DNA from: Clostridia bacterium
GTDB lineage: Bacteria; Bacillota; Clostridia; Christensenellales; CAG-138
Assembly: GCA_030530185.1 (NCBI GenBank)
Contig: JAUMVL010000047.1
Span: forward strand, 1 to 11,175
DNA: 11,175 nucleotides
Reading direction: 5' to 3'
Part shown: positions 1 to 7,300 of the stretch, piece by piece
How positions within the stretch are numbered: the stretch's first letter is position 1
Layout of the letters: every line of letters begins with the position of its first letter
Translations under genes and position numbers: made by a program
The notes under the pieces: model-generated
Told to the model about the DNA's origin: nothing
What the model saw: only the letters and a program-made list of their open reading frames with translations
Databases searched by the model: none

Positions 1-240
1 CTCTGACGTTGCGGTCGGTGTGGGAGAGACCGTTGGAGTCACGGTCGGTATCGGCGTTTCCGTTGCTGTTTCGGTAGCAGTCGGCGTTGGAACTACGGTC
101 AGCTCTGCTGTCGGAATCTCTGTCGGCTCCTCTGTTGGCTTTGGCGTTGCCGTTGGTTCTGATGTTGGCGTAGGCGTCGGCGTCGGAGTTTCCGTCGGGG
201 TTTCGGTTGGCACTTCCGTAGCTGTTTCGGTCGGCGCAAG
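1..240 (-). repeat. Thr/Pro-rich low-complexity linker coding repeat
   Basis: On the minus strand this stretch encodes about 80 residues dominated by TP, TPT, TET and TAT units, with scattered Glu, Ser, Val and Lys. It is a degenerate ACN-CCN codon repeat, not an exact tandem repeat, since codon choice varies throughout. Such linkers separate domains of secreted or cell-surface proteins in Gram-positive bacteria and may be glycosylated. The plus strand reads as a Gly/Val/Ser repeat, which is simply the antisense of this linker. Repeat number is a plausible site of length variation between strains (inference). Confidence 0.85.
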
Positions 241-846
241 GGTTTCCTGCTCGAACGTGAAATCCGGATCACGATATAAGGTGATCGGATTGCATGTGAT
301 TGTATCGTTACTTTGCACGTCGCAAACGAACCGATTGGTCGCAGGATTCAACCGCAAATACCGATACGAATACCGATGTGCATAAACGGTATAGGTACCG
401 TTCTCATCCGGAAGGATCGTCCAGAGGGCAGAATCGTCCAGTGTTTTCGTTAAGCCGAGAAAGAGTCCGTCATCACCGACCGAACAAAGATACTGCTCGT
501 TTGCGGTGTCAAACAGCGACCAGACGATCTCGCCGTCATCCGCCGCTTTCCCCTGTTTGGTTGCAAGGAAACGGCACATTGTATCCGTTAAGGTTATTTC
601 ATTCTGCGATACCGGGGTGACCTGTTCGGAATACCGCGACTTTCCTTTGATGCGTGTATTCAGAACCCGATAGACATCCTCGCCCTCGCAGACGATCAAT
701 ACATAATCTCCATCGGACAACGTGCCGGGATTGATCCTGGTTGCTGTTGCAGCGGCTGCAAATGCGACACAAAACGGAGCAATCATCCCGCAGAGAATGA
801 TTGCTGAAACAAATGCTGTGATCCTTTTTTGAAACAGTCGTTTCAT
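1..846 (-). CDS. Secreted protein with signal peptide, beta-rich domain and Thr/Pro linker (partial, C-terminus outside window)
   Basis: Translating the minus strand from the ATG at 846-844 gives 282 codons without a stop, running off the left edge. Residues 1 to about 31 form a signal peptide: basic MKRLFQKR, a hydrophobic stretch, then an Ala-rich cleavage region. Residues about 36-200 are a globular, probably all-beta domain with GDYVLIV near its start, two Trp-containing strands (IVWSLFD, ALWTILPD) and a YLRLNPATNRF strand near its end. This pattern resembles beta-rich modules in large extracellular proteins of Clostridia, but I cannot name the family. Residues about 203-282 are a Thr/Pro/Glu linker, so at least one further domain should lie beyond the window. 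The start is 17 nt after the asparaginase stop, and no terminator is visible between them, so co-transcription is likely. The Shine-Dalgarno is poor (an AAGG about 15 nt upstream), which suggests translational coupling. Function is unknown. Confidence 0.85.
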   Translation of the reverse strand, partial: MKRLFQKRITAFVSAIILCGMIAPFCVAFAAAATATRINPGTLSDGDYVLIVCEGEDVYRVLNTRIKGKSRYSEQVTPVSQNEITLTDTMCRFLATKQGKAADDGEIVWSLFDTANEQYLCSVGDDGLFLGLTKTLDDSALWTILPDENGTYTVYAHRYSYRYLRLNPATNRFVCDVQSNDTITCNPITLYRDPDFTFEQETLAPTETATEVPTETPTETPTPTPTPTSEPTATPKPTEEPTEIPTAELTVVPTPTATETATETPIPTVTPTVSPTPTATSE

Positions 847-863
847 AGAAACACGAAAGGGCC

Positions 864-1862
864 TTACATGCCCGTAATCAACAAGTCGTGTGCGATCGGT
901 TCATAGAAGAGCCTTTGAATCTCCGCCGGATCGCGTGTGCAGCCGAGAATCCAGGCCAGTTTTCCAAAGACCGCTTCGGTCGTCATGTCGAATGCTTCCA
1001 GGATGCCCTGCGATTTGAGCGAATGTCCGACGCGATACACGTTCAGATCGCTCCCTTCACTGAGCACCTGCGTCGTCATAACAATGAGCTTGCCCATCGC
1101 CTTTGCCCGCTGAATGCTGCTAAAGAAACGTGAATCCGATGTTTCCGGCAGGCCGCCGACGCCAAAGCTTTCGACGATCACGGCGTCGTAACGCGCAATC
1201 GCATAGTCAAGCATCCCCGCATCCGCTCCGGGAATCAGCTTCACAAGACCGATATTCTCGTGGACACGATCATAAAACTTCGGCTCATCTGATTTTGGAA
1301 GCTCGATATACTGCAGCACCATTCCGTCTTGCAGCACGGCAAGCTCCGGAAAGTTGATGCTGGAAAAAGCCGAAAAACTGTGCGTTCGAACTTTTTTTGC
1401 GCGCGTGCCCAAAATGACGCTTCCGTTGAATACGATGCACACGCCCGAAGCGCGCGGCGAGCAAGCGTAGGTAAACGCATCGGACAGATTCGTTTTCGAG
1501 TCGGTCACATCGGAACTGATCGGCTTTTGCGCACCGGTCAATACGATCGGCTTCGGCGAATGCTGGATCAGATAAGACAATGCAGCAGCCGTATACGCCA
1601 TCGTATCGGTGCCATGCGAAATCACAAACCCGTCGTACGCATCATAATGCGAGCGGATGCACCGCACCATTGTGAGCCAGTCATTGGGCGTCATATTGGT
1701 GCTGTCGAGGTTCATGATCTGCACGCAGTCCACCTTGCAAAGCTTCTGTACCTCCGGAATATAGTGCAAAAGCTGTGCCGTATCGAGCTTTGGTGAAAGG
1801 CCCGAATCCGTCATTTCGGAGGCGATGGTGCCTCCTGTCCCAATCATCAGAATCCGTTTCAT
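864..1862 (-). CDS. ansA: Type I L-asparaginase
   Basis: The product is 332 aa, a normal length for AnsA-type asparaginases, which hydrolyse L-asparagine to aspartate and ammonia. Two family signatures are present: GTGGTIAS at residues 8-15, with Thr12 the expected nucleophile, and SHGTDTMAYTAAAL at 82-95, with Thr85 and Asp86 the expected second Thr and Asp of the catalytic set. NLDSTNM at 51-57 supplies the substrate-binding Ser/Thr. No signal peptide is present, so it is the cytoplasmic (type I) form. The ATG at 1862 is the family-typical start (MKRILMIGTGG). There is no well-placed Shine-Dalgarno: a GGAG lies 12 nt upstream, while a good promoter predicts transcription starting at the ATG itself. 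A secreted-protein gene follows 17 nt downstream, probably in the same transcript. The family is certain; the symbol rests on the type I subfamily. Confidence 0.95.
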   Translation of the reverse strand: MKRILMIGTGGTIASEMTDSGLSPKLDTAQLLHYIPEVQKLCKVDCVQIMNLDSTNMTPNDWLTMVRCIRSHYDAYDGFVISHGTDTMAYTAAALSYLIQHSPKPIVLTGAQKPISSDVTDSKTNLSDAFTYACSPRASGVCIVFNGSVILGTRAKKVRTHSFSAFSSINFPELAVLQDGMVLQYIELPKSDEPKFYDRVHENIGLVKLIPGADAGMLDYAIARYDAVIVESFGVGGLPETSDSRFFSSIQRAKAMGKLIVMTTQVLSEGSDLNVYRVGHSLKSQGILEAFDMTTEAVFGKLAWILGCTRDPAEIQRLFYEPIAHDLLITGM

Positions 1863-1868
1863 GGCATC

Positions 1869-1897
1869 AGTATACTCCGATCATTTGTAAAATGCAA
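1869..1897 (-). promoter_or_regulatory. Sigma-A promoter of ansA, predicted leaderless
   Basis: Reading the minus strand, TTGCAT (1897-1892), a 17-nt spacer and TATACT (1874-1869) form a near-consensus sigma-A promoter. Only 6 nt separate the -10 box from the ansA ATG at 1862, so the expected +1 is the A of the start codon. It lies downstream of the terminator at 1934-1959, as expected for a new transcription unit. Confidence 0.7.
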
Positions 1898-1910
1898 GTA
1901 AATCCTTGCA
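1893..1910. promoter_or_regulatory. Dyad symmetry over the ansA -35 box, candidate operator
   Basis: TGCAAG, a 6-nt spacer and CTTGCA form a perfect inverted repeat with 6-bp arms. One arm covers five of the six -35 bases of the ansA promoter. A dimeric repressor bound here would block RNA polymerase. Arms this short can arise by chance, and no regulator is known from the window. Confidence 0.3.
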
Positions 1911-1933
1911 GATTCACGAGATTTCGCTGATGC

Positions 1934-1959
1934 AAAAAAGGAGCCGGGGCTCCTTTTTT
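1934..1959 (-). terminator. Rho-independent terminator after the CNNM/CorC pair
   Basis: An A6 tract, a GGAGC/GCTCC stem (extendable by one C-G pair, with a CGGG or GG loop) and a T6 tract form a symmetric hairpin. It begins 4 nt after the stop codon of the gene ending at 1964. The symmetry would let it work in both directions, but only the minus strand has a gene reading into it. It separates the CorC operon from ansA. Confidence 0.9.
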
Positions 1960-1963
1960 GCGA

Positions 1964-3241
1964 TTATTCTTCTTCCTCCTCGTCCTCATCCTCCCAATCG
2001 GGATTCACCTCGACGAGCAGCCGCAGGACACGCATGCGCTCCTTTTTCAAGATCGTTACGGTAAGGTTTTCATAGACGAAGCTGTCGAGCCGTTTCGGAT
2101 AGCCCCCGACCATTTCGACCGCCCATCCGCCGACTGTAGCGTTGTCGTCATCCAGGTCCTCTTCCTCTTTGTCAAACTCGTCGAGAAAGTCGATCAACCG
2201 CATATCGCCGTCGACCTCATACCGATTCGGCGCAATTTCGACGAACTCCTGCTCGATCACGTCGGATTCGTCCCAAATCTCTCCGACCAGCTGCTCGAGC
2301 ACGTCCTCCATGGTCAAGATGCCCATCGTTCCGCCGTATTCATCGGTTACGATGACCATGTGGCTTTTCTTTCTCCGCATCGTGTTCAATACATCCGGCA
2401 GCGGCGTTGTCTTATGCACGAAAATTGCAGGAAGCAGCAGCTTTCGGAGACTTGCGTCGGGATTTTTGACCAGCGCCTTATATAGGTGATTCAGATGCAG
2501 GATCCCTATGATATGATCCGGAGTTTCGTGATACACCGGCAGACGTGTATAGGGTGAAGCCAAGGCAACTTTCAATTGCTTTTCCCGCGGATCGTCGAGA
2601 TCAATCGCCACCATATCGACACGCGGCGTAATCACCTCGTAAGCGAGGACATCGTCAAAGTCAAAGGCCGATTGCAGCAGTTCCGCAACATCCTCGTCTA
2701 CAACGCCTTCGTCCTCTACGGTATCAAGGATCGTTTCCAAATCATCCTCGGTAATCGTCTCATCGCTCGCATTGTCTTCCCAGACCTTGGAAAGGAGATT
2801 CAGAAACTTCTGCAATACCCATACAAGCGGGTATAACAAAATGCGAAGCACGGAAAGCGGATAGGCGAAAAGCTCTGCAAAACGCTCCGGCCGTTCGGAA
2901 GCAAGGATTTTGGGCAGAATCTCTCCAAACGTAATGATTAGTACGGTCATGATCGCGGTCGCGAGCCATGCACCGCTTTCTCCAAGCAAAGAGATCGCAA
3001 TCGCCGCAGCAAGGGAAGATGAACCGATATTCACAAAATTGTTGCCGAGCAGAATCGCAATTACGCCGGAATCAAAGCGTTCATAGAAACGCAAGGCCTG
3101 TCCTGCTCGTTTCTTTCCCGCGTCTGCGCGGTGCTTGAGCTTTCCGTCGGAAAGCGCGTTGAAGGCTATCTCTGAGCCGGAGAACACGGCCGAAAGAAAG
3201 ATACAGATCACGATCAAAATACAGCGAATCCAATCAGGCAT
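1964..3241 (-). CDS. CNNM/CorC (HlyC/CorC) family membrane protein with CBS pair and C-terminal CorC domain
   Basis: The product is 425 aa from the ATG at 3241, which has a perfect AAAGGAGG Shine-Dalgarno at 3257-3250 with 8-nt spacing. An upstream in-frame ATG at 3286 lies deep in the preceding gene and is less likely. Domains in order: a CNNM membrane domain (about 1-150) with the conserved elements FSGSEIA (20-26), GNNFVNIGSSS (66-76) and GEILPK (106-111); an acidic linker; a CBS pair (about 200-320) ending in MEDVLEQLVGEI; a CorC/HlyC C-terminal domain (about 330-412); and a highly acidic tail. Family members are linked to Mg2+ or other divalent cation transport, and the CBS pair binds ATP-Mg in characterised relatives. 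The start overlaps the upstream paralogue's stop by 8 nt, so translation is coupled. Substrate is not determinable here. Confidence 0.93.
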   Translation of the reverse strand: MPDWIRCILIVICIFLSAVFSGSEIAFNALSDGKLKHRADAGKKRAGQALRFYERFDSGVIAILLGNNFVNIGSSSLAAAIAISLLGESGAWLATAIMTVLIITFGEILPKILASERPERFAELFAYPLSVLRILLYPLVWVLQKFLNLLSKVWEDNASDETITEDDLETILDTVEDEGVVDEDVAELLQSAFDFDDVLAYEVITPRVDMVAIDLDDPREKQLKVALASPYTRLPVYHETPDHIIGILHLNHLYKALVKNPDASLRKLLLPAIFVHKTTPLPDVLNTMRRKKSHMVIVTDEYGGTMGILTMEDVLEQLVGEIWDESDVIEQEFVEIAPNRYEVDGDMRLIDFLDEFDKEEEDLDDDNATVGGWAVEMVGGYPKRLDSFVYENLTVTILKKERMRVLRLLVEVNPDWEDEDEEEEE

Positions 3242-4310
3242 TGTCTTCGCCTCCTTTGTCGTCCTCGTCGTAGATCTCTCCGACAAGCTCCTCTAAAATA
3301 TCCTCAACCGTCAAAATGCCGATCGCCTTCTCCTGTTCGTCACGCACGATCGCAATGTGTGTTTTTGATGCGCTCATGCCGGCAAGCTGATCGTCGATCG
3401 GCGTACCGAGCTGAACGAAAAACGGTCGGTCCATGACACGCTGCAACTGCACGTTTTCATGGAACTGCAAATAAGCTTTGAGATATTTTCGGATCTGCAC
3501 GATGCCGATCACCTTTCCCGCACGGTTGACGACCGGGAGGCGACTGTGATTGGTCTTCTCGATGATCGAAACGATCTCTTTTGGCTTCATGGTACTGCGG
3601 AGGAACGAAACCTGTTCCCAAGGGGTAAACACCTCTGCAACCGGCGTTTCGGTAAAATCAAGGGCGGACTGCATCAGTTCGGTCGTATCCTCATTAATCT
3701 TTCCTTCTTCGTCCAAGGTTTCAATGATGTCGTGCAGTTCTTCCTCCGAAACGGTCGGTTCTTCCTCTTCCTTGACATGGAAAATCTTTTTGGCAAAGTC
3801 GGCAATGGCTGTGAATGCAACATTCAGCGGATACAGAACCTTCATCAGGATCCTCAGCGACGGTGCAACAAACAGCGCAAAGCGTTCATTACAGGCCTTT
3901 GCGATCGTTTTGGGAATCATTTCTGCAAAGAAAAATACGAGAAATGTTGTGACGAGCGACGTCATGGACATGCCAAAATCGTCCCAGCGGAGACGCGTTG
4001 CAACAAGGGTTGCCAGCGTTGCTGAGCCAATGTGCATGATATTGTTTCCAATCAGTATGGTAGTCAGCGCCTGATCAAAATGATCCAGAATATAAAGAAC
4101 TCGACGTGCCGGTTTCGACCCGTCGTCTGCATATGTCATCATACGGATGCGGTTGACACTTGATAAAGCAGTCTCCGCTCCGGCGAAGTACGCACCGCCG
4201 ACCAGCAAAAAGAGAAAATAAATTACAAATCGGACGATTCCTTCCACGTCGACCGTCTCGGTCGCGTCGACGGCCGCCGATAAAAGAGGGCCTATCGGAC
4301 TACTGTCCAC
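3234..4310 (-). CDS. CNNM/CorC family membrane protein lacking the C-terminal CorC domain
   Basis: The product is 358 aa from the GTG at 4310, chosen because GAGGTG (4325-4320) lies 9 nt upstream. A GTG at 4322 would overlap that Shine-Dalgarno and add only four residues. Domains: a short N-terminal extension; a CNNM membrane domain (about 25-175) with FAGAETALSS (42-51), GNNIMHIGSA (88-97) and AEMIPK (129-134); an acidic linker with EEEEPTVSEEE; and a CBS pair (about 220-345) with SRLPVVNRAGKVIGI and ILTVEDILEELVGEIYDE. It stops 13 residues after EIYDE (346-349), so it lacks the CorC/HlyC domain present in the downstream paralogue. Ser of the paralogue's FSGSE and Gly of its GEILPK are both Ala here. 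It is the first gene of a two-gene operon. A divalent-cation transport or sensing role is inferred from family only. Confidence 0.92.
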   Translation of the reverse strand: MDSSPIGPLLSAAVDATETVDVEGIVRFVIYFLFLLVGGAYFAGAETALSSVNRIRMMTYADDGSKPARRVLYILDHFDQALTTILIGNNIMHIGSATLATLVATRLRWDDFGMSMTSLVTTFLVFFFAEMIPKTIAKACNERFALFVAPSLRILMKVLYPLNVAFTAIADFAKKIFHVKEEEEPTVSEEELHDIIETLDEEGKINEDTTELMQSALDFTETPVAEVFTPWEQVSFLRSTMKPKEIVSIIEKTNHSRLPVVNRAGKVIGIVQIRKYLKAYLQFHENVQLQRVMDRPFFVQLGTPIDDQLAGMSASKTHIAIVRDEQEKAIGILTVEDILEELVGEIYDEDDKGGEDNA

Positions 4311-4317
4311 GAAAAAT

Positions 4318-4325
4318 ACCACCTC
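4318..4325 (-). promoter_or_regulatory. Shine-Dalgarno deciding the GTG start at 4310
   Basis: GAGGTGGT on the minus strand is the only purine-rich match to the 16S tail near the 5' end of the first CorC gene. It sits in position for the GTG at 4310 and overlaps the alternative GTG at 4322, which argues against the longer form. Confidence 0.6.
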
Positions 4326-4346
4326 ACAAAAATGGGATTCCTGTGT

Positions 4347-4375
4347 ATTATACTGTATCTATCTTGTTTTTGCAA
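4347..4375 (-). promoter_or_regulatory. Sigma-A promoter of the CNNM/CorC operon
   Basis: On the minus strand TTGCAA (4375-4370), a 17-nt spacer and a perfect TATAAT (4352-4347) form a strong promoter. The predicted start is near 4340, giving a 5' leader of about 30 nt to the GTG at 4310. The -35 box lies inside the last codons of the RND gene and the spacer covers its stop codon, so the two units overlap. Confidence 0.85.
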
Positions 4376-7300
4376 GAGTTCGCCCGAAAATAGGACGAGC
4401 GATATACGTCTCCTGCGGAGGAGCAAGCTCCTCCGCACAATCTTCTATCGCAGAAGATGCCGGTTGCTCTGGCTCGATACTCTCCTGCGGTTTCCGGTCA
4501 CGACGCAGCAGGTCGTACAGCACCGGCACAATGAAGACCGTCATGAGCGTCGCATACGTCAATCCACCGATACAGACGATTGCAACCGGTTGAATCATCT
4601 CCGCGCCGGTGCCGATCCCGATCGCAAGCGGCAGCAGGCCGAGAATGGTCGTGAGAGCCGTCATCAGAACCGGGCGAATTCGCATTGTTGTCGCTTTCAC
4701 GATCGCTTCGCGCTTGCCGAGTCCCTCCTCCTCGCGGAGTCGGTTTGCGCAATCTACCAGCACGATTCCGTTGTTAACAACGATCCCCACGAGCATGATC
4801 ATTCCGATCATCGCGACAATACTGACCTCGTATCCGGCAAGCAGCAATCCAATGAAACCGCCTGCAAACGAAAGCGGAACCGTCAAAATAACGATAAACG
4901 GGCTGAGCAGGGACTGGAATTGCGCCACCATGATGAGGTAGATTATTAAAATACCCAACAGCATCATCCATAAAAGGTCGCGCATCGCGTCCATGATCGT
5001 TTCATTCTCACCCGCATACTCGACCTGACAACCTGCGGGCAATTTCAGGTCGGCAAGTACACGCCGTGCATTCGCAGAAACGAGGGTTACATTATATCCA
5101 TCCGCAACAGTAGCGGTCACGGGAACATACCGGCGCTGTTCGGAACGGCGAATGGACGCAAGCGTTTCGGTCTCCGTGATCGAAACGACATCCCGCAACG
5201 GAACGGTTTCGGTTGTTCCGTCGCGCAAAGTAGCTTCCACCGTCATGGCTTCGAGTCGTTCTCGATCCGAAGCTCCATTCTCTGATAAAATCGTTGCGGA
5301 AAGCGACGTGGTGTCCGTCGTGACCTCGGTCGCCGTCACACTGTCCGTAAGCTCCTGCACAATCGCCATATAGATCTGCGCGGTCGTGAGATTGTGCTCG
5401 ATCGCCTTTTCTTTATCGACCGTCACATGCAGCGCAGGCATCGTCTCCTCCACCCCTCCGTTCACCTCGATCAATCCGTCGACCGTTTCCAGTCGTTCGG
5501 CCACGGCTTTTGCCGCAGTACGAAGATCATCCAATTCGTTGGAGTAGATATTCATGGTAAAGCCATTGCCGGACAAGGATGAGCTGTAGCTCATCGTAGA
5601 CATCCCGGCAACCGTATAGTGAACGCGGTCGTCGAACGATTTCAATGCTTCTTTGATGTCATGTGTTGCATCGATGCTCGACCGTCCACTGTTCTCATCC
5701 ACCAAAGCATAGATGGTAATCTGACTGTTTCCGCTGCCGGAGGTCAGTCCGATTACGCTCGCAATTCCTCCTCCGATCATGCCGCCGACGTCGGTCAGGT
5801 CCGGCACGGACTCAATTGCTGCCAGCAGCTCATCCGAAAGTGCACAACTTTCCTCAAAAGTATATTCGTCCGGGAGCGTGACCGTAACCGAAATTTGTGT
5901 TCCGCCGCTTTCCGGAAAGTACACAAACCCTTGTCGAAGCGACAGATAGGCGGTTCCTCCGAGCAATGCGACAGCGAGAAGCAAAGCCATTGCCCGATGT
6001 CCGACCGCAAAGCGAACTGCTTTTTCAAACCCGGACAGCAAACGCTTTGTAAAGCTGCTCATCGGCTTGACCGTGCGGCGCAGAAGTCCCTGCGCCATGG
6101 CAGGGATCACCGTGAGCGCAACGATCAGGCTTGCCAGAAGCGAATACGCGATCGTCAGAATCATGTCCATGAAAATCTGACGGGTCATGCCCTCGACGAA
6201 CAGAATCGGCAGGAAAACGCAGATCGTCGTCAGCGTGGAAGCAGTAATCGCCCCCATTACTTCCGATGCGCCGCGCGTTGCCGCTTCCTTTGGCGGAACA
6301 CCCTCGGCACGCATCCGATAGATGTTTTCGATGACAACAATCGAATTGTCCACGAGCATACCGATCCCGATCGCAAGTCCGGCCATCGAAATAATGTTCA
6401 TTGTGACGCCGGAAAAATACATCAACACCAACGCAAACAACACGGATACCGGAATCGAAATGCCGACGGCAAACGTCGGACGGATATCTCTCAAAAACAG
6501 GAATAAGATCAGAATGGCGAGCGCGCCTCCGAGCAGCAAGCTCTGAACAACCGAGGACATCGCCATGTGGATGTAATCGCCCTGATCCATCAATGCAACA
6601 AAATGAAGCCCCGGATACTGCGCTTCCAAGTCCAAAAAGCGTTCCGTAATATTATCTGCAACCGTAGCCGTTGCATAGGAGGCTTGTCTTGAAAACGACA
6701 GCAAAACGCCGTTCTGACCGTTGATGCGCGCATAGGTGGTATCGCTGTTATCGATAATTTTGACATCGGCAACATCGCCAAGGCGTACCACATCCATCTC
6801 TTCCAAGCCGAGTGAGATCAAGGCAACGTTCTCAAGCGCTTCCACACCCTTGACCTTATCGCCGACGTTGACAATCCAGCTGATTTCCCCGTCCGATACG
6901 TACCCCGCCGGCATTTCAAAATTCTGTGCCTGCAACAGCTGTGCAACCAAATCCTTGGTCAAAATGCCATGAAGATTTGCCGCTTCCTTCGCTGAGACAA
7001 GCTGGTCCTGCGCAGTCTTTAGCGCTTCATCAAGCTGCTGTTCGCCGTTGTCCAGTTCGACAGCCCCGCTCTCCAGTTTTTCACGTCCCTCTTCGATCTG
7101 CTTTTGCGCGTTGTAAATCTGTGAATTGGCTCTATCCTTTTGCTTTTGCAGCTCGTCGTATCCACTCTCCACCTGCGAAAGACCATCTTTTGCTGCGGCA
7201 AGGTTTTCATCGAGCAGCTTGATCGCATCCTCCAACTGGTCGATCTGGGAAAGGACTTCCGATATCTGGCTGCGCGAAAGGCCGCGCTGTGCAAGCTGCT

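Noticed and set aside
20..385. Plus-strand Gly/Val/Ser-rich reading frame that looks like a repeat protein
   Set aside because: It is the antisense of the Thr/Pro linker of the minus-strand secreted protein, which has a signal peptide and a continuous frame across 846 nt.
3242..3286. 15-residue extension of the second CorC protein
   Set aside because: It would overlap the preceding gene by 53 nt, and the ATG at 3241 has a perfect Shine-Dalgarno 8 nt upstream.
5619..6506. 295-aa plus-strand open frame
   Set aside because: It lies wholly opposite the conserved RND gene, is rich in Arg, His, Cys and Gln, and has no recognisable motif; it is a shadow frame.
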